A program made the translations under genes and the position numbers. Under the pieces are notes generated by a model, which saw only the letters and a program-made list of their open reading frames with translations, had not been told where the DNA came from and made no database searches. Below, one piece after another: positions 51,698-60,992 of a stretch of 64,000 nt of DNA; the stretch's first letter is position 1; each line of letters opens with the position of its first letter. This stretch comes from GCA-2728135 sp002728135. GTDB lineage: Bacteria > Pseudomonadota > Alphaproteobacteria > UBA828. The stretch lies in assembly GCA_963997635.1 (NCBI GenBank), contig CAXEND010000008.1, positions 1 to 64,000 of the forward strand. Direction: 5' to 3'.

Positions 51698-53097
51698 CTG
51701 AAGATAAAAACAGATCAGAGTCGTTGCCAATGGAGCACAGGTGGGCAAGGGTGCGACACAGGCTAGAACAGGAACTTGGTTCAGCAGCATTCCAAAGTTG
51801 GTTGAGGCCAGTTCAATTTGGGTCAATACAAGACGGAGAATTATTACTTGTTGCACCCACGCGTTTTCTAAGAGATTGGGTTGATTCTAGATATGGCGAG
51901 CTAATAGTATCATTCTGGAAAGACGAGGATTCTTCAGTAAATAAGCTTGAAATTCAAGTTCGTCGTCAAAAAATTGATGACCATAAAGAAAATAGAGTAT
52001 CAAAAATAAATAAGTCTGAAAAACCAAATGAACGTTTGTCCTTGCATGTTATGGATACAGAGGATAGTGCACTTGGTTCCCCACTTAGCCCGAAGTTTAA
52101 ATTTAACAATTTTGTGATAGGTAAACCAAATGAATTTGCACATGCTGCAGCACGTCGAGTAGCTGAATCTGATAAGGTGCCATTCAATCCACTGTATCTA
52201 TATGGTGGAGTGGGGTTAGGAAAAACCCATCTCATGCATGCAATAGCTTGGCATATAAAAGAAAGAGATCCGACAAGGCGTGTAATTTATCTATCTGCTG
52301 AAAAATTCATGTATCAGTTTATTCGGGCATTACGATTTAAAGATACAATGGCCTTCAAAGAACAATTTCGCTCTGCAGATGTCCTACTAATAGATGATGT
52401 TCAATTTATTTGTGGAAAAGAAAGTACACAGGAAGAGTTCTTTCATACATTTAACGCTTTAGTTGATCATGATAGGCAGGTCGTAATTTCTGGTGATCGA
52501 TCCCCATCAGATCTTGATGCTATGGAAGAGCGTTTGAGATCTAGACTTGGATGGGGCCTTGTCGCAGATATTCATGCAACAACTTATGAGCTTAGGCTTG
52601 GAATATTACAGACAAAAGCTGAGGCAATGGGTGCTACAGGCATTTCTAGAGAAGTTCTTGAATTTCTGGCCTATAAAATTACTTCTAACGTCAGAGAGTT
52701 AGAAATGGCACTAAACCGTGTAGCTGCTCATGCAACCCTTGTTGGTCGTGCTATCTCCTTAGAAATGACCCAAGAAGTCCTGAGGGATGTTCTGAGAGCA
52801 AATGATCGGAGGGTTACTATTGAGGAAATCCAAAAACGTGTTGCTGAGCATTACAATATAAAACTTTCTGAGATGTCATCCGAGCGAAGAGCCCGTGCTG
52901 TTGCTAGGCCACGTCAAGTTGCAATGTTTTTGTCAAAACAGTTAACTCAAAGATCACTTCCTGAAATTGGCCGTAAATTTGGTGGTAGGGATCATACTAC
53001 CGTGATGCATGCAGTAAGAAAAATTGAACAATTAAAGGAATCTGATATTGGTATAGCAGAAGATCTAGACTTACTTAAACGTAACCTAGAAGCATAA
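51694..53097 (+). CDS. dnaA: Chromosomal replication initiator protein DnaA
   Basis: DnaA binds DnaA boxes and melts oriC. The ATG at 51694 (467 residues) is chosen because it overlaps the rhodanese stop; a frame to 51661 exists inside that gene. Domain I (AFQSWLRPVQFG), a charged linker, the AAA+ domain with Walker A GGVGLGKT near residue 172 and Walker B VLLIDDVQF near 230, and domain IV with the signature GRDHTTVMHAVRKI near 430 are all visible. dnaN follows after 176 bp, with a small ATTTCT-GAGA-AGAAAT hairpin just past the stop. Confidence 0.97.
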   Translation: MTEDKNRSESLPMEHRWARVRHRLEQELGSAAFQSWLRPVQFGSIQDGELLLVAPTRFLRDWVDSRYGELIVSFWKDEDSSVNKLEIQVRRQKIDDHKENRVSKINKSEKPNERLSLHVMDTEDSALGSPLSPKFKFNNFVIGKPNEFAHAAARRVAESDKVPFNPLYLYGGVGLGKTHLMHAIAWHIKERDPTRRVIYLSAEKFMYQFIRALRFKDTMAFKEQFRSADVLLIDDVQFICGKESTQEEFFHTFNALVDHDRQVVISGDRSPSDLDAMEERLRSRLGWGLVADIHATTYELRLGILQTKAEAMGATGISREVLEFLAYKITSNVRELEMALNRVAAHATLVGRAISLEMTQEVLRDVLRANDRRVTIEEIQKRVAEHYNIKLSEMSSERRARAVARPRQVAMFLSKQLTQRSLPEIGRKFGGRDHTTVMHAVRKIEQLKESDIGIAEDLDLLKRNLEA

Positions 53098-53273
53098 ATA
53101 ATTCATTTCTGAGAAGAAATTAATTAATAAAATTAAAAAATACCTTATTTTCATCAATTTGATATAGTTATAAATATCGAATCGGAAAATATCTTAGGAA
53201 TTCCAACGGCTTTAAATAATGACACTTTATTTTTTCAAAGACTTTGGCTGACACTAAATTTGGTTAAACAAAA

Positions 53274-54392
53274 ATGAAAGTAACCATTGAACGATCTGCA
53301 CTTTTAAGCTCTTTGGGGCATGTGCAAAGTGTTGTAGAACGGCGAAATACGATACCTATACTATCAAATGTTCGTTTGGACGCGGATAGCGGGGGTAAAA
53401 TTAAGCTAACCGCTACAGATATGGATTTGGCAGTAGTTGACACTGTGTTAGCAAAAGTGGAGCAACAGGGGGGGGTAACAGCACCTGCTCACATGCTTTA
53501 TGATATTGCTAGAAAGTTACCAGATGGGGCAGAAGTTCGTATTTCTACCAAAGGTAGTAGTGAAAAGCTAACCCTTGAATCAGGGCGTTTTTCTATGAGC
53601 TTATCCTGTTTACCTATAGAAGATTTCCCGGTCATGGCAGATGGAGACTTGCCATATAATTTTAGTGCAACTGCAAAAGATATTAAGCGGTTATTCTTAA
53701 AAACACGTTTTGCTATATCTCAAGAAGAAACTCGCCATTATTTAAATGGAATTTATTTACACTCAAGTAAGGCGGATAAAGTAGCATTGCGTGCTGTAGC
53801 AACAGATGGGCATAGACTGGCATGTATCGATGCCAATCCTCCTAAGAACTCGGAAGATATACCTGGCATAATTGTACCACGTAAAGTAGTTGGGGAGGTT
53901 CTAAAATTGCTAGAAGAAACTGATTCAGAAGTGCAAATATCCCTTTCTGAAACAAAAGTTCGTTTTTCAATAGGTTCTGTTACCTTAACTTCAAAGCTGA
54001 TAGACGGGTCATTCCCAGACTACGCTCGTGTTATCCCTGCTGGTAATAATGAAGTTCTATCAGTTGATAGAAAAGCGTTGTCTAAGGCAGTTGATCTTGT
54101 ATCAACAGTATCAACAGAAAAATCCCGTGCTATAAAACTAGGCTTGAGAAATAGTAAAATTATAATTTCTGCTGTAGGGCCAGATGCTGGGTCAGCGGAA
54201 GAGGTTGTAGATGCTAAATTTTCAGGCGATGATTTTGATATTGGCTTCAACGCTCGCTATGTCCTTGATATAGCTGATCAAATTGAAGGTGGGTCAATAG
54301 AGTTTGTTTTAGCTGATTCTGCATCTCCTACACTGGTGCGTGATCCTGAAGACGAAAGTGCCGTCTTTGTGATTATGCCAATGCGAGTCTAG
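53274..54392 (+). CDS. dnaN: DNA polymerase III beta sliding clamp
   Basis: The 372-residue protein has the three-domain clamp pattern: MKVTIERSALLSSLGHVQSVVERR-type opening (core SLGHVQSVVERRNTIPIL), RHYLNGIYLH and ATDGHRLA in the centre, and the C-terminal EFVLADSASPTLVRD with VFVIMPMRV. The clamp tethers polymerase III to DNA. It directly abuts recF (stop 54392, GTG 54393). Confidence 0.97.
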   Translation: MKVTIERSALLSSLGHVQSVVERRNTIPILSNVRLDADSGGKIKLTATDMDLAVVDTVLAKVEQQGGVTAPAHMLYDIARKLPDGAEVRISTKGSSEKLTLESGRFSMSLSCLPIEDFPVMADGDLPYNFSATAKDIKRLFLKTRFAISQEETRHYLNGIYLHSSKADKVALRAVATDGHRLACIDANPPKNSEDIPGIIVPRKVVGEVLKLLEETDSEVQISLSETKVRFSIGSVTLTSKLIDGSFPDYARVIPAGNNEVLSVDRKALSKAVDLVSTVSTEKSRAIKLGLRNSKIIISAVGPDAGSAEEVVDAKFSGDDFDIGFNARYVLDIADQIEGGSIEFVLADSASPTLVRDPEDESAVFVIMPMRV

Positions 54393-55580
54393 GTGGTCTT
54401 AGCCCCTATAGATGCGGCAGTAAATGAGTCGCAATCAAATTGTGCAAGAAGCTTTTCATTAACACGTCTAGATTTAACAGACTTTAGAAATTTTTCAAGA
54501 CTTCGCCTTGAAACTGATAGTCGTCCAGTTGTTCTAGTAGGCAAAAATGGAGTAGGAAAGACAAATATTTTAGAGGCAATTTCTTGCTTATCATACGGCA
54601 GAGGACTTCGTCGTGCACGTCTTTTTGAAATGGCAAAGCACACGCCAAAGTTAGAAAAAAAATGGGCAGTTGCTGCAAATATTCAAGGATTATATGGTTT
54701 GGTATCTTTAGGGGTTGGCTGGTCTAACAACGAAAATTTAATCGAAAGTCGAAACAAACGCGATTTCCGGGTAAATGGATCATCTGTAAATAGCCATAAT
54801 ACATTAAATGAGCATATTTCTATAGTTTGGATGACCCCTGCACAAGACCGATTATTTAGTGATTCTCCATCAGGACGTAGACATTTTATTGACCAGCTAG
54901 TTTCTGCTTTTGATATAAATCACATAACTAGAATTAAAGAATTTGAACGTGGACGCCGTGACAGAATGCGTATTCTTCGCAGTAATATTTTAGACAAAAA
55001 TTGGCTTGACGCTGTTGAACAAGGAATGGCTGAGCGTGCTGTTGCAATTGCTGCTGGTCGTCTTGATATTGTTTCTAGGTTACATGATGAAGTTATATCA
55101 ATTGATAGCAAATTTCCTTGTCCAGGAGTAGGTATTAATGGATTAGTTGAAGACTGGTTGAGAGATATGCCGGCTCTAAATGCTGAAGAGATGTATAAAA
55201 AGCAGTTAGCTGAAGATCGGTCTCGTGATAGGGAAACAGGTGGGTCAGTTGGTCCTCACCTTAGTGACCTTACGGCAACATTTAATCGAGAAGGTGTACC
55301 GGCGTCTCAAGCATCAACAGGTGAGCAGAAAGCTATTCTGATTGCGATTTTATTAGCACATAGTCGCCTTTTAGCTCAATTACGTGGTGCCCCTCCGATA
55401 ATGCTTTTAGATGAGGTGGTAGCCCATTTAGATTCTAACCGAAGGGAATCTCTATTTGAGTGTTTATTGAAAATGGGAACACAGGCTTGGATGACAGGAA
55501 CTGATTTAGAATTTTTTTCTGGACTCTCTAATAATGCAAGATACTTAAGAGTAGATAAGTCAACAATAAAGGAGGAGTAG
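54393..55580 (+). CDS. recF: DNA replication and repair protein RecF
   Basis: RecF is an SMC-like ATPase that helps load RecA at gaps. The 395-residue protein has Walker A GKNGVGKTN near residue 52, SPSGRRHFIDQLV near 155, the ABC signature STGEQKA near 308 and Walker B MLLDEVVAHLD near 337. It starts with GTG directly after the dnaN stop, and gyrB follows 4 bp after its own stop. Confidence 0.95.
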   Translation: MVLAPIDAAVNESQSNCARSFSLTRLDLTDFRNFSRLRLETDSRPVVLVGKNGVGKTNILEAISCLSYGRGLRRARLFEMAKHTPKLEKKWAVAANIQGLYGLVSLGVGWSNNENLIESRNKRDFRVNGSSVNSHNTLNEHISIVWMTPAQDRLFSDSPSGRRHFIDQLVSAFDINHITRIKEFERGRRDRMRILRSNILDKNWLDAVEQGMAERAVAIAAGRLDIVSRLHDEVISIDSKFPCPGVGINGLVEDWLRDMPALNAEEMYKKQLAEDRSRDRETGGSVGPHLSDLTATFNREGVPASQASTGEQKAILIAILLAHSRLLAQLRGAPPIMLLDEVVAHLDSNRRESLFECLLKMGTQAWMTGTDLEFFSGLSNNARYLRVDKSTIKEE

Positions 55581-55584
55581 CTTA

Positions 55585-58038
55585 GTGGACGACTCAGAAG
55601 CTGAAAGCATTACTGCCAAGGATATTACTACGAATGGTGGCGATTATGGTGCTGAATCAATCAAGGTTTTACGAGGCCTAGATGCAGTACGCAAACGTCC
55701 AGGGATGTATATTGGTGACACAGATGATGGCTCTGGGTTGCATCATATGGTTTACGAGGTTGTTGATAATGCTGTAGATGAGGCACTTGCAGGATTTTGC
55801 ACTAAAATAGAAGTAACGCTAAACGCCAATGGATCAGTCAGTATAACAGATAATGGTCGTGGTGTGCCGACCGATATTCATGCTGAAGAAGGTGTATCTG
55901 CAGCAGAGGTTATAATGACGAGGCTACATGCTGGCGGTAAATTTGATCAGAATATTTACAAAGTTTCTGGTGGGCTTCACGGGGTTGGTGTGTCTGTTGT
56001 TAATGCTTTGTCTGAAACTCTGGATTTGACAATTTACAGAGATCAAAAAGAACACTTTATGAGATTCAAGTTAGGAGAAGCTGAAGCACCGTTACAGGTG
56101 GTGGGTGATTCTAATGGAAGGACTGGTACAACAGTAACTTTTCATCCATCCTCTAATATCTTTAGTGCAGTTGAATTCAATTTTGAGACAATAGAATATA
56201 GGCTGCGGGAGTTAGCGTTTCTAAATGCTGGATTAAAGATTATAGTTACAGATGAGCGTGCAGCTGAGAAACGAGTTTCTGATCTATACTTTGAAGGTGG
56301 TATAACTGCTTTTGTCAATTTTTTAGACAGTGCAAAACAGCCGTTAGTACCAAACACCCTTAGTTTTTCAGGGGTAAAAGATGACATTGTTGTTGATATC
56401 GCACTACAGTGGAATGATAGTTATAGAGAAACTATGCTTTCCTTTACAAATAATATAAGGCAGGGTGATGGTGGTACTCATTTGGCTGGTTTTAGGTCTG
56501 CATTAACCCGAACAATAAACAATTATGCTTCCCAAGCAAAAATTGATAAGCGTGAAAAAGTTAGCATAACAGGAGATGATGCTCGAGAGGGGCTTACATG
56601 CGTTCTTTCTGTTAAAGTGCCTGATCCTAAATTTTCTTCACAGACTAAGGAGAAGCTAGTAAGTTCCGAAGTTCGTCCTGTAGTTGATAGTATTGTTGGT
56701 GAAATGCTATCTCAGTGGTTAGAAGAGCATCCTGCAGAGGCTAAGCAAGTCCTTAGCAAAGTTGTTGAAGCAGCTGCAGCACGTGAGGCGGCAAGAAAAG
56801 CGAGAGAGCTGACAAGAAGAAAGGGTGCACTAGAAGTATCAAGTTTGCCAGGAAAATTGGCAGACTGTCAGGAAAGAAACCCCAAGGATTGTGAAATATT
56901 TCTAGTTGAGGGCGATTCCGCAGGTGGATCAGCTAAACAGGCAAGGAATCGTCGTAATCAGGCAGTTCTTCCACTAAGGGGAAAGATCTTAAATGTGGAA
57001 AGAGCAAGACTAGATAAAATGCTTAGCTCAGTTGAAATAGGTACAATCATTACTGCTTTAGGTACTGGTATTGAAGAAGATTTTGACATTGAAAAATTAA
57101 GATATCATAAAGTGGTAATTATGACTGACGCAGATGTAGATGGATCCCATATTCGTACTCTTTTACTCACATTCTTTTATCGTAATATGAAAAGTTTAGT
57201 TCGTAGTGGACATCTATATATAGCTCAACCTCCACTATATAGAATTAAAAGAGGAAATGAGGAATTATATCTTAAAGATGACCCAGCACTTGAGGATCAT
57301 CTTATTTCTGAGGGCTTAAAAGATAGTGTAATTGAGTTAGCGTCAGGTGAACAACAATCTTCAAGTGATTTACTAAAGACTATTGAAAAGGCACGAGTCA
57401 TAGCGAATCTTATTAAAGCACTTACTAGGAGAGTAGACCAGACAATTGTAGAGCAAGTGGCAATAGCAGGTGCATTAAATGAGAAAATTTTAGGGAAGCA
57501 GGGGCAACCTGCTGCCGAATATATATCTAAGAGGCTTAATGAAATATCACCTCCCCTTGAACGATCGTGGATAGGCGAGGCAGTTACCCTTTCAGAGGGA
57601 CCAGCATTTCAATTTTCTAGAACAATGCGAGGTGTCACGGAAGTTCATACAATAGACCAAGTTCTAATTAACACTCCAGAAGCCAAGCGTTTGGATAAAA
57701 TGAGACCTCATTTACAAGAAGTTTATGGACGTTTCCTAAAACTTTTTAGAAAAGAATCTGAGGTAGAAATAAGATCTCCATCTGAATTATTAGACGCCGT
57801 ATATGCAGCTGGACGAAAAGGTTTAACTGTTCAGCGTTACAAAGGACTTGGAGAAATGAATCCTGACCAATTATGGGAGACTACTCTCGACCCTGATGTT
57901 AGAACACTTATGCGGGTTGAGGAAAAAGACGCCGATGCTGCACATAAGTTATTTGGTGATTTAATGGGCGAGCTCGTTGAACCACGAAGAGAGTTTATTC
58001 AGCAAAATGCATCACAAGTGGCTAATCTTGACGTATAG
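55585..58038 (+). CDS. gyrB: DNA gyrase subunit B
   Basis: GyrB powers negative supercoiling. The 817-residue protein has the GHKL ATPase motifs VVDNAVDEALAG, ITDNGRGVP and GGLHGVGVSVVNALS, and the TOPRIM motifs EGDSAGGSAKQ near 430 and DADVDGSHIRTL near 515. The GTG start follows GGAGGAG at close spacing. It ends the dnaN-recF-gyrB run and converges on cobB. Confidence 0.97.
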   Translation: MDDSEAESITAKDITTNGGDYGAESIKVLRGLDAVRKRPGMYIGDTDDGSGLHHMVYEVVDNAVDEALAGFCTKIEVTLNANGSVSITDNGRGVPTDIHAEEGVSAAEVIMTRLHAGGKFDQNIYKVSGGLHGVGVSVVNALSETLDLTIYRDQKEHFMRFKLGEAEAPLQVVGDSNGRTGTTVTFHPSSNIFSAVEFNFETIEYRLRELAFLNAGLKIIVTDERAAEKRVSDLYFEGGITAFVNFLDSAKQPLVPNTLSFSGVKDDIVVDIALQWNDSYRETMLSFTNNIRQGDGGTHLAGFRSALTRTINNYASQAKIDKREKVSITGDDAREGLTCVLSVKVPDPKFSSQTKEKLVSSEVRPVVDSIVGEMLSQWLEEHPAEAKQVLSKVVEAAAAREAARKARELTRRKGALEVSSLPGKLADCQERNPKDCEIFLVEGDSAGGSAKQARNRRNQAVLPLRGKILNVERARLDKMLSSVEIGTIITALGTGIEEDFDIEKLRYHKVVIMTDADVDGSHIRTLLLTFFYRNMKSLVRSGHLYIAQPPLYRIKRGNEELYLKDDPALEDHLISEGLKDSVIELASGEQQSSSDLLKTIEKARVIANLIKALTRRVDQTIVEQVAIAGALNEKILGKQGQPAAEYISKRLNEISPPLERSWIGEAVTLSEGPAFQFSRTMRGVTEVHTIDQVLINTPEAKRLDKMRPHLQEVYGRFLKLFRKESEVEIRSPSELLDAVYAAGRKGLTVQRYKGLGEMNPDQLWETTLDPDVRTLMRVEEKDADAAHKLFGDLMGELVEPRREFIQQNASQVANLDV

Positions 58039-58064
58039 TAAAAAATTGATCATTTCAGAGATAG

Positions 58065-59435
58065 TTATTTATGGCTTTTAATATCCATAAGGTGAATAAA
58101 TGAACCCATAACATTTCCAATCATACTTCCCGAATCACCCAAAGTTTTGGATAGGGAGTCTGATATGGTGAATAAAGGCTTCAAGCCTTTCGGTACCTTT
58201 AAATTTGCATAATGAAATTCATGCCCCCTGTAAACTGTCCCTTTTTTACCTAGAGGGTTGTTTTTACAAATTACAGCCTCTCTATACCCAAGATGAAGTT
58301 TTTTTTCATAAAAACTGGCCTCAATAGGAAAAATGCCAGCCATTTCATGTGAATTTCCATCTTTATCAACAATAAATTTCCCAAGTGTTAAGTATCCACC
58401 GCATTCACCATATATCGTTATATTTGATTTTGTTGAAGCGACTTTAAGATCTCTAAGAAATCTTTTATTTGCGATAATTTTACCCACATAAAGTTCGGGG
58501 TATCCCCCTGGTAAATAAATTGCATCTGCATTGGCATTTATGCTCTCTCCATTAAGAGGAGAAAAAAAACTTATTTCAGCACCAGCTTGATGCCATTTCT
58601 CAATTATTGAATGATAAATAAAACTATATGCTTCATCATAAGCAATAGATATTCTTTGTCCTATGGGTGGTATTGGTGGAGGATGAAAATTGGAGTATTT
58701 ATCGATTGAAATATTGGATGCAATCTTTTTTATTGATTCGAGATCAGAATACGTTTCTACAAGATCAGCAATCCTCTCAACCCTTTCTTCTAAATCTTTA
58801 TGTTCATGGGCTTGAATTAGACCGAGATATCTTGATGGTAAATTAATTTGATTATCCTGGGGTATTGCTCCTAATATTTGGATATCAAGAGTTTTAAGAG
58901 ATTTTCTAAGTATTTTTTCATGTTTTAAACTATTCACACGATTAAGAATAACTCCACTAATACTTATATCATTCCTAAACGATGAAAATCCCTTTACTAC
59001 AGCTGCTATTGAAGCACCCATTCCTTTGCAATCAATTACTAATAAAACAGGTAAACCTAGTATTGATGCAATATCAGCTGTAGACCCTTTACCGTTTGGA
59101 GCTCCATCAAAAAGACCCATTACCCCTTCTATAAGTACAAAATCTTTGTTAGAGGTTGTTTTCTTAAAAATGTAACTTATTAGTGAATTACGCATGGCCC
59201 AGTTATCAATATTTTGACATTTTGTTCCTGAAGCAACACTAAGGAAAGCAGGGTCAATAAAATCTGGCCCTACTTTTATTACTCCGATTCCAGCACCATT
59301 TCTTCTCAAAGCTCGAGTTAGTCCAACACTAATAGTAGTTTTGCCACAACCTGATGCTGGGGCTCCAATAACTAAACCTTTTGTTTTACTAGAGATGATT
59401 AAGAATCTCCTGAGCAATTTTATCTGAGTCATCAC
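58065..59435 (-). CDS. cobB: Cobyrinate / hydrogenobyrinate a,c-diamide synthase
   Basis: CobB/CbiA amidates the a and c side chains of the corrin ring with glutamine and ATP. The N-terminal dethiobiotin synthetase-like domain has GAPASGCGKTTIS near residue 25 and the C-terminal class I-like glutaminase domain has the nucleophile in YGECGGYLTLG near 345 with LPGGYPELY near 310. About 456 residues is normal. Start candidates (ATG 59435, ATG 59432, TTG 59417) all overlap the SCO1 3' end by up to 47 bp, indicating cotranscription. Confidence 0.92.
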   Translation of the reverse strand: MMTQIKLLRRFLIISSKTKGLVIGAPASGCGKTTISVGLTRALRRNGAGIGVIKVGPDFIDPAFLSVASGTKCQNIDNWAMRNSLISYIFKKTTSNKDFVLIEGVMGLFDGAPNGKGSTADIASILGLPVLLVIDCKGMGASIAAVVKGFSSFRNDISISGVILNRVNSLKHEKILRKSLKTLDIQILGAIPQDNQINLPSRYLGLIQAHEHKDLEERVERIADLVETYSDLESIKKIASNISIDKYSNFHPPPIPPIGQRISIAYDEAYSFIYHSIIEKWHQAGAEISFFSPLNGESINANADAIYLPGGYPELYVGKIIANKRFLRDLKVASTKSNITIYGECGGYLTLGKFIVDKDGNSHEMAGIFPIEASFYEKKLHLGYREAVICKNNPLGKKGTVYRGHEFHYANLKVPKGLKPLFTISDSLSKTLGDSGSMIGNVMGSFIHLMDIKSHK

Positions 59436-60036
59436 TTTGTATGAAGTGTGTTATATATTTATCTTCTGGGCTAATTAAATAAATATAAACTGAATGATCC
59501 ATAATATAATCACCTGAAGATTGTGAACTCACTGTTTTTGTATTTTGATCGGGTCTATTGTAATAGACCCGATATGCTTTGGCTGCTGTCGCAATTTGTT
59601 TTTCATTTCCTGTTAGGCCAATAATCTCAGGATGAAAATGTGAAAGATAATTTGCAAGTTTTACCTGTGTGTCCCTCCTTGGATCAATTGTTATAAATAA
59701 TGCGGCAATTTTCTTGCTATTATTTCCTAATGTATCCAGAACTTCGGTAATAATCTGTAACTCTGTTGGGCAGATATCTGGGCACCAAGTGTATCCAAAA
59801 AATACGAGCTTATGCCGATCCTGAAATGACTTTTCTGTCACAGAATTTCCTCTGTGATCAATTAAATTAAATGGCCCACCTATTTTAACCTCTGTGATTG
59901 ATTGTGAAATACCTTCTCTATCTTTAATTTTTTCAATATTTCCAAAAATCGATCCCTCAAACCATGCAAAAACAACAAATATTCCTATTATTATAGCCCA
60001 AAGAAAAGGATTTTTTTTTGGTTGTTTCAAACGCAT
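59389..60036 (-). CDS. SCO1/SenC family copper chaperone
   Basis: The 215-residue protein has an N-terminal membrane anchor (about residues 12-32, WAIIIGIFVVFAWF) and a thioredoxin-like periplasmic domain. It carries the copper-binding CPDIC near residue 80 and the distal His in YIMDHSVYIYL near 177. SCO proteins deliver copper to the Cu-A site of cytochrome oxidase. No oxidase gene is nearby; instead it sits within the cobalamin cluster, between cobA (48 bp upstream) and cobB (overlapping). Confidence 0.92.
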   Translation of the reverse strand: MRLKQPKKNPFLWAIIIGIFVVFAWFEGSIFGNIEKIKDREGISQSITEVKIGGPFNLIDHRGNSVTEKSFQDRHKLVFFGYTWCPDICPTELQIITEVLDTLGNNSKKIAALFITIDPRRDTQVKLANYLSHFHPEIIGLTGNEKQIATAAKAYRVYYNRPDQNTKTVSSQSSGDYIMDHSVYIYLISPEDKYITHFIQSDDSDKIAQEILNHL

Positions 60037-60084
60037 ATTATTACACCTTGAAAAACAAAATCGTATTGATGCACCTATATAGTA

Positions 60085-60939
60085 TTAACATGGTGTTTGA
60101 TGCCAGTGAGAAATGATTTTTCGTGCCGCTTTATATCTTTCTTCAATAGATGAATTAGGATCAAGTGCTCTACGAAGTTCGACAATATTACCAATTACTA
60201 AAATTGCTGGTGCTACAATTTTTTCTTTTTCTGCGTCTTTGACTAATTCTTCAAGAGAAGTTACAATTATATGTTGATTTTTCAGAGTCGCATTTGCAAT
60301 GAGTGCGGTTGGTGTATCACCTTTTATACCTTGATTTAAGAGTTTGTTGGCAATTGATTCTAAATGAGCAATAGCCATATAGAATATTAGTGTAGGAGCT
60401 CCAGATGCAATTGCATTCCAATTTAAATCATTGGGTAATTTGCCACCAGCACTGTGACCTGTCAGGAATGTAACTGCAGATCCTGTCGTCCGATGAGTCA
60501 AAGGGATCCCAGATGAGGCTAGTCCTCCAACACTAGCTGTAACTCCTGGAATTAATACAAAAGGAATTTTTGCAGCAGCAAGTGCCAGAGCTTCTTCACC
60601 TCCACGCCCAAACATAAAAGGGTCTCCACCTTTTAATCTTACAACTCTTTTCCCTTTCTGAGCTTCTTCAATTAAACGTTTAGTAATATCTGGTTGTTTT
60701 GATGATTTTTTACCTCCACGTTTACCTGCATATTCAAGGGTTGCGCCCGGCTTTACATTCTCTAGTATAGATTTACTGACTAAAGCATCGTAAATAACTG
60801 TATCTGCAACTTGAAGTGAATAGAGTGCACGAATGGTTAACAAACCAGGGTCACCAGGGCCAGCACCAACTAGCCAAACTGTCCCTGTCTCGAAATTTGG
60901 GTGATCTTGAGTATTTGTATTAAGAGCAATATTTTTCAT
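60085..60939 (-). CDS. cobA: Uroporphyrinogen-III C-methyltransferase
   Basis: CobA (SUMT) methylates C2 and C7 of uroporphyrinogen III to give precorrin-2, the branch point to cobalamin and sirohaem. The 284-residue protein has VGAGPGDPGLLTIRAL, YDALVS, VRLKGGDPFMFGRGGEE and PTLIFYMA in the family order. It lacks the CysG dehydrogenase/ferrochelatase domain. It is divergent from cbiD across 53 bp. Confidence 0.94.
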   Translation of the reverse strand: MKNIALNTNTQDHPNFETGTVWLVGAGPGDPGLLTIRALYSLQVADTVIYDALVSKSILENVKPGATLEYAGKRGGKKSSKQPDITKRLIEEAQKGKRVVRLKGGDPFMFGRGGEEALALAAAKIPFVLIPGVTASVGGLASSGIPLTHRTTGSAVTFLTGHSAGGKLPNDLNWNAIASGAPTLIFYMAIAHLESIANKLLNQGIKGDTPTALIANATLKNQHIIVTSLEELVKDAEKEKIVAPAILVIGNIVELRRALDPNSSIEERYKAARKIISHWHQTPC

Positions 60940-60992
60940 AGTAGCCTAATTGTAGACCTGAAATGAGTTTGTTGGCGATATAAACATTGATT

